This document shows positions 1 to 12,200 of a DNA stretch of 64,000 bases, in pieces. The stretch is from Omphiscola glabra. Taxonomy: Eukaryota > Mollusca > Gastropoda > Lymnaeidae. The notes below the pieces were generated by a model. The model was given only the letters and a program-made list of their open reading frames with translations, did no database searches and was not told the origin of the DNA. Made by a program: the position numbers and the translations under genes. Each line of letters starts with the position of its first letter. Within the stretch, counting starts at the first letter, position 1. The DNA is taken from the NCBI GenBank assembly GCA_964017045.1, contig OZ024794.1, positions 51,489,608 to 51,553,607 of the forward strand. Reading direction: 5' to 3'.

Positions 1-220
1 CTGCTCACATTGAGATAATAGCACCATACGTCTGATGCTCACATTGAGATAATAGCACCATACATCTGCTGCTCACATTGAGATAATAGCACCATACGTC
101 TGATGCTCACATTGAGATAATAGCACCATACGTCTGATGCTCACACTGAGATAATAGCACCATACATCTGCTGCTCACACTGAGATAATAGCACCATACA
201 TCTGCTGCTCACATTGAGAT
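1..220. repeat. 34-bp minisatellite, about 6.5 copies
   Basis: Direct repeats of a 34-bp unit (core CTCACATTGAGATAATAGCA) run from the left window edge to about 220. Two alternating variants (CGTCTGAT and CATCTGCT at the joint) and a few C/T changes distinguish copies. The array is cut by the window edge, so its true size is unknown. Confidence 0.92.
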
Positions 221-1524
221 TTTGGCATGAGCTCCCACTCGCTTCCATTTTAGCATGACTTATGTCTGAATCCAGTAGCCACTGGCACCCTTCAGCCATT
301 TATTATTAGTTATCTCAATGACACAACAGCTTTCTTTTTGTTCATGAATTAAGTTGCCTACATATCTTAGTGCACGAGATAGTCCATGGTTTCTGTCACA
401 GATGAGATGGTCGTATGAGGTATGGCCCGTAGCGTACCAAGTAGTATTGGTGTTTGTTAATGCGGGGCTGCTCCTCTCTGTGAAAGTTCAGTATCCAGGC
501 GTTGAAGTAATATAACGAAGACAACACGGGCGTTCATGAATAACTAAAACATTCCCCATTAACAATTATAAACAAGAGAATGCGTTGATAGACCCAATAC
601 AGTCTAGTAAGGTTTCTTTCCGACCGTTAAACATCCATTAATCTTCAACCTTCGAACTCCAAAAACATTCCCCACTTCCCCAGGAAATCGCACCCCTGCA
701 CGTTCATCATTAACCCAACCCAGTCATTTGTGACAGTTTCCCTGGACATGGAAGTCTTGTTAAATAAAGGGCAAAACAGAAAAAAAAATCCAGGTTTCCT
801 TGAATTTGAAAAAAAAAAAATGTATGTATTATTCATAAAGGGTGGCCGTCTACTTTAAGAACTTTCAAAAAAATTAATTGTTGTCGTCCAGCACGATCCT
901 CATTGATGGGTAGAGGGTGAGAAAACGCGTAGGCCAACGGGGGGGGGGGGGGGGGGGGAGTATTTGTCATCAACATTGTCAACAAAAAGAGTTTTCCATA
1001 CATGCTGCTAATGCCGAGAAGACTCACGGCTCAGTGATCTCCAGCTAATTTTTAACCATCCCATTAAAAGTCTATACAATGGCGCCTCCTCTTATGTGTC
1101 AATCGTGTTTTCGAATTCCACAAATGAGTCTGATGTTCATTACAGAAACTCATTCGTCATTGAACATAAACAATTTTCTCAACACGAAAATATCAACAAA
1201 AAAAAACACCAAAAAAAAAAAAAAAAAAAAAAAAAAAACGAAGTTTCCTTGAGACTCGTTTTCATTAACGTTAAAATCCTTTATTCGTGGTGTAAAATTA
1301 ATTAGAGCATCATCATCATCAAAGTTCAATCAATACAAAATAATATTTAAAAAAGAATTCAGCTTTAAAAACGAAAAAAAAACAATAAATACCATAGCAT
1401 TTTTTATTTATTTGGAATTATGCCATTTACATATTGTAACTTATAAAAGTGAAGATTCTGTTTCCACCACTCAATACTTAATAATATCAATAGTTTTAAA
1501 GTGATGGGTCGAGTGATGTATTCT
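221..1524. other. Non-coding, AT-rich; poly-G and poly-A tracts
   Basis: No gene is supported. It contains a run of 20 G (939-958) and a long A-rich tract near 1200-1238. Short ORFs here run through homopolymers and resemble nothing known. Confidence 0.6.
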
Positions 1525-1693
1525 GTTTGAAGCAGTAGGTCAGATCTAGCACACTGCTACTGTATGTTGTTTGAGGAAGTAGGTCAGATCTAGCACACTG
1601 CCACCGTATGTTGTTTGAGGCAGTAGGTCAGATCTAGCACACTGCCACTGTATGTTGTTTGAAGCAATAGGTAGAATCTAGCGTACTGTATGG
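1525..1693. repeat. 44-bp minisatellite, about 3.8 copies
   Basis: Units begin GTTTGARGMAGTAGGTCAGA at 1525, 1569, 1613 and 1657, exactly 44 bp apart. The last copy degenerates after about 36 bp. Confidence 0.9.
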
Positions 1694-1732
1694 AACAAGT
1701 AGTTTGAAATTGTGGGCTAATACCCCTTAGTA

Positions 1733-1920
1733 AGCGGTACTCAACCTGTGGGGCTCGACCCCTTTGGGGGGTCGAACGACCCTTACACAAGGGTCGCCTA
1801 AAACACGGCAAAACACATATTTATGAAGTAACAACGAAAACAATTTTATGGTTGAGGGTCACCACAACACGAGGAACTGTATTAAAGGGTCGCAGAATTA
1901 GGAAGGTTGAGAACCACTGG
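1733..1920. mobile_element. hAT-type MITE, TSD cttagta
   Basis: The right end GGTTGAGAACCACTG is the inverse of the left end (AGCGGTACTCAACC, slightly decayed). CTTAGTA is duplicated on both sides (1726-1732 and 1921-1927), fitting an 8-bp hAT target duplication with one mismatch. There is no coding capacity. A related, better preserved copy lies at 25981-26138, sharing the internal 'aacacatatttatgaagta' and 'ggtcaccacaac' segments. Confidence 0.85.
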
Positions 1921-1927
1921 CTTAGTA

Positions 1928-3431
1928 GATTATTTTTTTAAAACTTTCGGGGAGAAAAGGGTAAATGATATTGTTCCGCTTTAATATCATTGGTCGCTCC
2001 CATGATTAGTCGATTCAGACATGAAATAGATGACTGTACCATGAATTGAAAAGAGAGAAATAATTCAGAGTAAAATTATGTTTTTCTTTATATATGTATG
2101 TATTATTAGGTGTATTTGAATGAGCCTTTCACAACTTACTTAAATCGAGTTTAGATAAAACAGGAATCACAACACCCCGCAAGTGGAAGGTATCCAAGGG
2201 CAAGCTACTCCTTTTTACAAAAATGTTAACGTCCCCATTAAGGTCAAATCTTACAAGAGTAGACAACTCTCTGGGCAACTAACTATAAAAAAGAGCTTCA
2301 TCAAAACTCATAATTACGATCCCCAAATTAAGTTTAGTTATAATCTTGAAAATAAACCAAGATCGTTTAGGAATTTTGTTTTATTGAAGCTATTACAATC
2401 ATAATTTGTAACAAGACAATTTATTGGGTAAAAAAAAAATTTATTATTGTATTATGGGCAAAAATCAATAATTAGCTTTTTTTGATTTTGTGCACAATTT
2501 TAAAGCAGTAAGTAAATAAGTAAAGTAATGACATAATATAATGACATAGTACCTTATGATGAATGCAGTGGGTCTTGAGGAAACATTGATATTAAATTAA
2601 TAGAAAGATTGAAAGGACACGGCTGCCACCCTCTCTTTTAAAACAAAATGATTTAAACTCGATCCTCTTCTTTGCACAAATTTACAGTCCAACCTTTTTA
2701 TGTAAGTCAACAAAATGGCATCTTCTTAGTTCAATCAAGAGCAGCACTCAACAAATATTTATCTGTTAAAGAGGAAAGCCATTTCAAGAGCTTTGAAGGC
2801 TTAAACCCAGAAGAACTAAATACTCCCAAATTAAAATGTTTTTTTTTAATCCTCCTATATTATTAAATACAGAATAGGAAAAATTCTAGTTTTAAACACA
2901 CACACACACACACAAAAATCCCCCCAAAATTTTATTGTATAGTTCTACAATTTAAGACAATTAATAACTATTAAGCTTAAACAAATTAACCAAAAAAATT
3001 AATATCAGACTTCAGCTATGACTTGGGTAAACTTAAAAAAAAACATTTGAGTAAATAATAAGATGTACAGTTTACACACTGAGTAAACATTTCACAGATT
3101 GATGCATAAATTAGAAACAACTTAAGGTCATAAATGTATAATATATATTGAATCGTTATAAACGTACAAAAACTCCTTAAAAGCTATATGCTACAGTTAT
3201 TACAGGGATGAACTCAATGTGGGCAGTTCCATCCAGGAACTGCTTCATTGTGTTATTGACTTCAGAACATTAATTGATACACAGAAATTGTAAAGATGGA
3301 ACCACTCATTTATATACAAGGAAATTTTACTGTAATTTTGATTATGAGCATTGCCAACGAATACAACTTTATTCTGTCATCCACAGGTTCTGAACAAAAA
3401 ATGTATTTATTTTTTAAAAATCATCTGCAAT
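1928..3431. other. AT-rich non-coding stretch
   Basis: No gene, RNA or clear element is supported. There is a short CA microsatellite near 2897-2914. ORFs of 60-75 codons here have no recognisable content. It may include the distal 3' UTR of the minus-strand gene that ends at 6228. Confidence 0.5.
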
Positions 3432-3640
3432 GGGTAGTTCCTACTTTGAAAAAATGGACTGCAACTAAATATCCTCATTTACTCCCTTGTTACCACGGGT
3501 AGTTCCTACTTTGAAAAAATGGACTGCAACTAAATATCCTCATTTACTCCCTTGTTACCACAGGTAGTTGCTACTTTGAAAAAATGGACTGCAACTAAAT
3601 ATCCTCATTTACTCCCTTGTTACCACAGGAAATTCCTTCT
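3432..3640. repeat. 65-bp tandem repeat, 3 copies plus partial
   Basis: Units start at 3432, 3497 and 3562, spaced exactly 65 bp, with a degenerate fourth from 3627. Copies are nearly identical (core TTTGAAAAAATGGACTGCAA), so the duplication looks recent. Confidence 0.92.
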
Positions 3641-6227
3641 TTAAAAAAATACTTATGTTTTCCATTCTATTCATTTAAAAAAAATGCATGCATAATATTG
3701 TTTAGGTCACATTCTCAAATGACATGACATGCAAACTTTGTTTTTAAAGAAGCATTTTGAATGCATATATATATATATATACATATATATTTCTCAGCAT
3801 GAGTAATCCAGATCATCAAATGTCAAGTCAATAGGTGTAACTTCAATTAGGAGACCTCAGGAGGTAAGGAAAAAAAAAAATTCTGCATGAACCACAAAAA
3901 CTTTTTTAATTGATCAAATTAAATTTTCTGTGGATTGTTCTGGAGCTTTCCTTTTCTTGACATGCTTTCTAACAGATGTGTATTGCTCATCTGCAGCCAA
4001 GATTGTGAACAGATGTTATGGACATCAAAGCTTATTTCAGATTTCTAATGTATTGACCAGCAGTCAAAAATAAAAAAATCCAAAGAACAAGAAGCCAGTT
4101 TTTTTGTTTGTTTGTTCAATCCTAAATCAGGAACATGTTAAGTATTTTCTGTAATGATTATAAATAAACAGGATGGGGGGGGGGGGTCGAGGCTCTTGCA
4201 AAAGATGTGTACATCTTTAAGGTGGATGGAAATCAACATTTGTGCCATTTCTCAGACTTGGGGAAAGGAAAGAGCAAGAAAAGCTTTGTATTTTCATGCT
4301 GTACACAGCGCACAGCACAATGATAACAAGGTTGAAATGGTAAACACTCAAAATCAACCAAAGGACAATTAAATGACATTAGCAGCTTGAACATGTAAAA
4401 CTGTTGCTATTTTTTTTCATTAATGTAAGTTATGAAACATAAGACATTCATTGAAGTTTTTTCATCAATTATTTTTCCCTTTTAACAAGCTGTAAAAAAA
4501 CCTCACAACCATCGTTTCATAAAAGCTATGAACATCAAAAGAGTTCCTATCATCTACAGTGTGCTTTAATACCAATTTGATTTTTTTCATCACTCCATTA
4601 GTAATACTGTGAGGTCATGATAATACATATTTCACATAATTTATTGCCTGGAAATGGAAAAAAACTCATATTTTTAAAAATGTATCTTTCAAAAGTCATA
4701 GTAATATTGAACTTTTTGTTTCTGCAAAACATCAGTTACAACAGTGCCTCTCGAAGCTGCTATTTGCACTCACCCAACTGTTTGGGAAAATTCACTCACT
4801 AGTCAGCATGACGTGATCATATTAAGAAGATCGAAAAAGAATAATAAATAATTAGAGCAAACACCCTCCCCCCCACCAACCAGCTATGTTGTAATGTGAA
4901 TTAATTCCTGCCAGTGCATTAAAAATAACAGTTTGAGAAGCACTGAGTTACTACCCATTTCAAATGATATATTTAAAAAAATGAGTATAAAAGAATAAGA
5001 GCAATGAACATACTATGCAATAATAGCAACAACAACAATATATACATTCAAATGTAAAAATATAACTGAGGTAAAAATTTTAAGAGTGGCGGGTCATTGG
5101 GATGAAATTTAACATCAAAAGTAGATGTAGACAAAATGAACATGGGATTAAAAACGTGAGTCAAATGAAAAACACACACAAATCATTTTTTTTTTTGCAC
5201 CAAATAATTGTTTAAGTCATTTTCATTTGTTTAGAAATCAATACCCCAACACAAGTCATTAAGAGAATATATATAACACATTTTTTAATCTCATCAATGA
5301 TCCAATGAAATTTTTAGTTTTTCAACAAACTTTTGATCATTCTGGTCATGATTGTTTGGTTTGTGATAATCTACTCAACATTGTAGCAATGCAGATAATA
5401 GATTGTTCAATCAGTGCTTTTTTAAGGATCTTGTATGCTTTATCACATTTACAATAATCCAATTTTAGTTTACAGATAATTCTGATTTAGGAAGGTGTAG
5501 AGGTTTGAAATTAATAAAAAATCCTTTTTTTTTCAACTAGTACAGCACATAGGTACAAGTAAGTTTAGGATTTAAAGTTTGAATAAAGTTAGCCCCAGTC
5601 TGGTAGATGTTAATGACTTATGTATTAAATGACCTTTAATTATATGAAGCTGGTAAGGACCAGCTGGAATCATTAGTCTTGAAAAATCAGTAAAATTTTA
5701 ATGTTTTCTTTAAAAAACTTTTTCAACCAGGGTATATTTTTATACACCTCTGAATACTATTTAACTTTAATTTTTCAATAAGTAATGCTCTCTCTTAGCA
5801 GTATGGATCAATCAATCACAGGTACATTAAAGGAGGAAGAAATAAAAATCATTTTGAAAACTTTAGGGATTATTATGTATGACAACATTTAGTAGGAAGC
5901 AACTCAGATTAATGGACACATTAGCAGCATGAGCTCCAAAACTAAATTTTTTTAAATACATTAACAACAAACCCCATGACAAGATTGCCAGGACTAAACT
6001 ATGAACACAGCCTGATTTTGAACAACTTAAAACAAGTTTGGGAAACTCACAGGACTTCCACTTTTTAAAATAAAAAAAAAGTACCGTCAGCTTTTCCATG
6101 AAAACACAGAAATGTCAAACATAAATTAACATAATACAACTATCTAAAGAATACTTGGTCATTCCTTTAAGGATTCTTCTATAAAGTGAAAAGTAATTTG
6201 CTTCTGTTGGTGATTTTGTTTTCTGAA
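3641..6227 (-). other. Probable 3' UTR and flank of the 1785-aa gene
   Basis: AT-rich sequence downstream of the stop codon of the minus-strand gene. It contains many TTTATT words (AATAAA on the minus strand), so the cleavage site cannot be chosen by eye. An AT microsatellite lies near 3766-3790 and a G tract near 4175. No other gene is seen. Confidence 0.4.
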
Positions 6228-9200
6228 TTCTGAAAAGAGTGATTAAAATTAAGTGTTAAAAGCTGTGCAGGTTTTCTCAAACATTTTAGATCTCTTAACT
6301 ACTTTGGAAAGCGTTTGTGGAAATATACTTCCCCACATCTAATTATATTATTAAAAATAGTATTAGTTACATTGGACACTCAAATGCGTCATCTTATGTT
6401 CTCACTCCATTTTTTTTGACAAATGGTTTAGGACACATTTGGAAAACTAGTAGGGGAAGTAAAAAATATACTCAAAAGTGAAAAGATAATGAACTGTAAA
6501 AGTTTAACTCACAATTACTAATATATCAATTAAATATAAAATAAATTAAGCCCAAATTGGTAGGTCTATTTGTCTGTTGTATTTATTTTGTATGAACTAT
6601 TTTTACCAAAAAATGACATAATTATTATTAGTTAGAAATTTGATTGGTTTTTTTTAATGCTTATTATTAGATATCAAATTGTATTGAACTTAACAAAGAT
6701 TAAACAATATTTTCATAAAATAAACTTACAATCATCATCTGGAATTGATATAGGAGTTTCTTCGTCACCACTTCTATAAGTAGATGTAATATCGTGTATT
6801 ACACCTATGTTAAGTAAAAACAGAAAATATTTAAAATTAGACATACAATGAAAACTGAAATACACACAGCCCTATAGTTATACGTAAATAAATACAAATA
6901 TTTTTTTTACACAAAAAAACATTCTGCAATTAAATGTAAGGTGTAAAATTGCCATAAAGACGCTGCATGGATGTGACAACAATATATAAATGTTGATTAT
7001 CAGTTCTCTTCTAGCCAGTATATACATGTCAAATACCGACAGCCTTAAATCTCTTTCATATATCCTCTATTTATAACAGTAGAGATACCTTAGAAGTCTC
7101 ATCTGATTCAGAATTAAAAACCATATTGTTCCCTTTTTTTTTTTTTACTTTGATCTAATCAAAGCAATTTGTTGATGAGCAATTTCCTGTTGACAAACAC
7201 AGAGGCTGATAAACCAACATGTCTAGTTGAAAAGAGTTCACAAATCTTTGTTTAAAATTAATTTTTACAACAAAGATGATCTTATAATCCCTTTAACACT
7301 GATTATGTGTCAAAATAGGTAGTTGAAGTCTCAAAATCAGACTCTGCAACTGAGCATATATTATTTAAGGAGCCAGAGGACTAATCATATTATCTAAGGA
7401 GCCAGAGGACTAATCATATTATCTAAGGAGCCAGAGGACTAATCATATTATCTAAGGAACCAGAGGACTAATCATATTATGTATGGAGTCAGAGGACTAA
7501 TCATATTATCTAAGGAGCCAGAGGACTAATCCAATCCAAAGAGTGTTCTCTCAGATCATTAGAAACCGACAAGGTAAAAAATTAAAAGGGTAATTAATTT
7601 ATAACATTGATGCCAATAATACATAAGTACCCTAGCAAGCAGCTAAGAGATCAACAGGCTGACTTGCACTGAAAGAGATCATGCACAGATCAAATTGCAC
7701 CACTATAAATCATTGCAGAACAGTCCATCAAATGGAACTACCCCCATACCTAAATTTTATTGATTATTGAAAGGCCTTTGATAGCCTAGACTGACAAACC
7801 TTGTGGAAACTTCTCCAGCATTATAGTGTAACAAGAAAACAAGTCAGGATCGGCCAGAGTTCTTATGAAGAAATGACATCCAGGGTGGTGAACAAAGGTA
7901 GACTCAAAGATGCTTTTAAAGTGAAACAGGAGTCAGACAAGGATGTCTCTAGTACCCCTTTCTATTCATCCTTGCCATTGACTGGATAATGAAAAAATCC
8001 ACTGACAAAAAGAGGAATTGGATATAGTGGACACCCTGGGAACAACTTAACGACCTAGACTTTGCAGATCTCATTGCACTTCTGTCCCACAGACAACAAC
8101 AAATGTAGGAAGAGACTAAAGTTGTAGCCACCATTTCAGCACAGCTCGAACAAAAAATAAATAAAACCAAGAAAAACATCATTAATTAAGGTAAACCAAG
8201 CCAACAAAGAGAGTATCTCTCTGGCATGAAATGCACTGGATGAAGTGGAGACCTTCACATACTTAGGCAGCACTACTGACATAAAAGGTGGATCCAAAGC
8301 GGATGTAATGACTAGATATGGAAAGGCTAGGTCAGCATTTGTGATATTAAAGAAAATATGGGAGTCAAAGGAGCTGACTCTGCAAACCAAAGTCAGAATT
8401 TTCAACACAAATGTCAAAACACTCCTACTCTGTGGCGCCGAAACTTGGAGAACGGCGAGATTTGCGTAGAAGAAACAGACCTTCATAAAAACTTGCCTTA
8501 GGAAGATCCTGAACATCAAATGACCAAATATAATCACCAAACCAAAGACTTACTGAAAAGGACAAACCAGGAGGCTGTTGCTGAAGATCTCATAAAGAAA
8601 AGATAGTGGTGGATAGTGCATACTCGTCATAAATCCCCAGATAAAATCACCAGACAATTCCTAACATGGAATACAAAGGGAAAAAGTAAGTTAGGAAGGC
8701 CTAAGAATACATGGAGATGAGAGCTAGAGGCAGACATACAATATATGGGATACACCTGGAAGCAACTGGAAAGGAAAGCATGGGACAGAGATGAATGGAA
8801 AATTCTTGTAGACGGACTATGCCCAGATGGGGGTAAAAGGCATAAGAAGACCCTAGCAAGCAAGGCCTATGCATTGTGAAAAGAACTGAAATATAGTGGA
8901 TTGTAACAGCACTCAACAGGGCTTTCTGGAATAGTTTAACTAGGTGTTGCCTCATACAACAGTCAATGCTGTACAACAGTCAATGCACGCTTGAGCTCAG
9001 GACTTGATGCGAATGGGCTGGCCAAAGAGATCAAAACACTTAATTGGCGGACATTACAAAGCATGTAAGAACAGCTCACCCAAGGGTGTACCCAAGTACC
9101 AAAGAGTGGACAATCATGTTGCGTGTGCAATGAATGAATAGTAAGAATAGCAATAAAGGGATAGATACCCCCAAGGAGACTTGAATTAGTTTATTTGATT

Positions 9201-12200
9201 CTTGTGAGTTCAGACTGGGAACGAAAGCGCATTATGGTACATGTGTAACAGTACAGGAGGCAAAGGATCTACATCAGGTATAATTCAATAATAAAAGTGC
9301 ATGAAATGGGTACACTTGTTTCATACACAAAACAATCTCTTAAATATTTTTCTCTGCAATGTTTGATCATTAGTGATACCAACTGCAGTCACCTTTGATT
9401 ACCATATAATGTACTAAAAGTTTATTCAAAGCCCTAATCTAATTACTTATATTATTTTTTTACCTTCATAGTATTTGCAAATCCTTTCTGCCTTTTCTTT
9501 TCCATCTTTAGTTATTGCCAGTTCTTTTCGAAGTATGTGCACAATATCTAAGCAAAATAGACATTTATTGCCAATTTTATCAACTTTTAATTGAAGAGAT
9601 GGTAAACAATGCAACACAAATAGGATAATTTAAAAAATGACAGCACTTTTGAAACTAAGATTTTTCATTAAATAGTTTCTTTCCTTTGTCAGAATAAACT
9701 GAAATAACATCTGAATACCCTTCAACAAAGTTCAATAAATAAATTTGCTCTATTACATACTGAACAATAATATTATTAATCAATGCTGATCTAATTATTC
9801 TAATCAGTTTTAAAATTTTCAATATTTCTCTACGGGTCAGTCATTAAACGTTACTAAATATTAAAATGTTTAAACTTTATTAAATATTTAAACCTCAAAT
9901 CTGAGTTTATAGGATTAAAACATTTTTTTTTTCATGTGAAACATCACAGAATTAATTTTAATTTTCCAATTAAAAAGAGTTACCCTACTTATAAGAGCGC
10001 TGTTCTGTCTACAGAGCTTGGAATAGCCTTTGTCCTGGGTCTTTTTTGAGGTAAATGGATTTAAAGGGGCAGCAGCTGCAAAAACAAAATATTATTATAG
10101 GTATATTATAGATGAGTGATGACCTTTACAGTGTAATATATTTATGTTGACATTTTTTAGACAACAAAAAGTTTTGTGGGGGTATTACCATAAACCAACT
10201 CTGTCAATTATCCTACATCCGGAAGATTCTTACCTTGTCTAAAAGTTTCAAACAGTAAAAAGTTTAACTATTTATCACTAACATGTTATAAGTTATAAAA
10301 TCTGACAAAGTATCTTTATCAATATTCACTAAATCAATAAATAAATTATAAAATTTAAAATGTAGTAGGGGAGATAGGGGGGGTAGTTCCATAAAAGGCA
10401 CATCAAACCAAAAATGACCATTGTTTACCAACCAGTAACCTGGCTGTCATTTTTTATCAACTTTTTAAGCATATTATCATTACCTAAAGGGTCTGTACTT
10501 GAAGAATCCATGATATCGATATCATCAAGAGTTCTGCCATGATGTAAATTTATTTTGAATACGGAAGGCTGACCAAAGGATGAAGAAACAGCAGATGGAG
10601 CGGGTAAAGACGTATTTGATTCTGGGTGCTTTTTTGTATCACTTGATTCTGTGTGTGAGCCCAGAGATCCATCATAACTAGAGTCTGTGGCCTCTGATTT
10701 TGAGATGATCCTCACTCTGAATCCATCCACCAGAGTCAGATCACTGAACTCTGAGGGGGGTTTAGGAGCTAAAACACTACTGACAGGGGGGACATTTGTA
10801 GTTTCAATAGAATCAGAATCTGTTTTAGAAGCTGGCACTAAGTTCTTGCTCACAACCTTTTTGATGTCGGCCTTTGGAACTACATCAGATATGTGCTCTA
10901 TTGTATTATTGTTATCAGTATCAACTATTACGGACTGTCCAGGTGATTGGTTATTATTTTCAACATCCACTGCACTGGGGTTGTCACTGACACTAACATC
11001 ATTACATTCAGGTACTGCGTTAAAACTGGGATTAGGATCATTAAATGATTCTGGAAATACAGATATTTTTTCAAAAGTCAAAACATTGCTTTCAGAGTAA
11101 ACATCTGTAACAGGTGGAACTTCAGTTTGCTCATTACCAATTGAATCAGTCTGCTGGAGGATTGAAACATCATCATTCAAAACAGATTTCATTGGCAGAC
11201 AGGCAGTTATTTCCCCATAGGACTCTCCTGTGGAGGTTGTGCATGATCTCAAATCACTTGACAGTTGTACACTTGAATTGGACAAATCTGTATTTCTCTT
11301 GGTCTCCAACAGCTTGTCTCTGAGCTTCAAGCCATGGACTCTAAAAAGGAAATCCTTAGCATTGGAGGTGCCACCATGATGTTCATCTGAAACATCTTTG
11401 CCGGTTGCCTTATCTGTGTTGAAGAGTTCAGTGTTTTCTTTGAAATTTGCACAGTCATTACTGGCATCAATCTCAGACTGACTGGATGAGGTCTCTGTCT
11501 CAGTAGTTGCAGGCCTTTTATCTTGATCAGACTCAGCATCACAGTGTGCAGACTGTGCAGTTGCAGTGGTGTCTGATAAATTATCAGACATTTCCATTGG
11601 TTCTTCATTGCAGCAAATATCGGACCCTGACACACTGACACCCACACTCACTTGGGACTGTGAATCTGACACACCTGGTAATCCATGCATGTCAGAATCT
11701 ACAATACTGGGGCCATTAATAGCGTCATTTGTGACAGTGACAGGAATAATATTTTTAGGAAAAGCTGCTTCATGAGAATCTATTTTACTGGTGTGTAGAG
11801 CTGAGCTCTCAGTGGCTCTTGATTCTGATCTTATTTTAATGTCATTCAAAATGCCTATGGTTAATTTTATTGTATCATTTGAGGAATTATTCAGTGAAAG
11901 ATCATCAACTCTTCTACAATCACTTGCAAGATGTTCTTCTTCATTGAAAATAACTGTGGCACTATTTTCTTGAGAATCTGAATCATCACTGAGGCTATTT
12001 GCTCCAGGTGACTCAACTGACTCCATTTTCTGTTCCTCATTTGATGGTGCAAAATCACGCCTCCTTTGTTTTGGAGAACTGCAGAGATCATCAAAGATTT
12101 CTTGCTTGCAAATAGGCCTTTTTGAAGCATCATTTCCAACAACAGGAGCTACATTAGACGTAATATAATCTTCTTCTGTTATGTGTGCTCCTATATCATT

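Larger units (their letters stand above)
6805..9463 (-). other. Intron 3 of the giant-exon gene
   Basis: Donor after 9464 (GAAG|GTAAAA) and acceptor before 6804 (TTAACATAG|GTG). It carries a 29-bp minisatellite and an antisense degenerate LINE. The remainder is AT-rich with no feature. Confidence 0.75.

Noticed and set aside
8136..8976. Minus-strand ORFs of 77-134 codons
   Set aside because: Antisense to a degenerate LINE whose plus-strand translation shows RT motifs.
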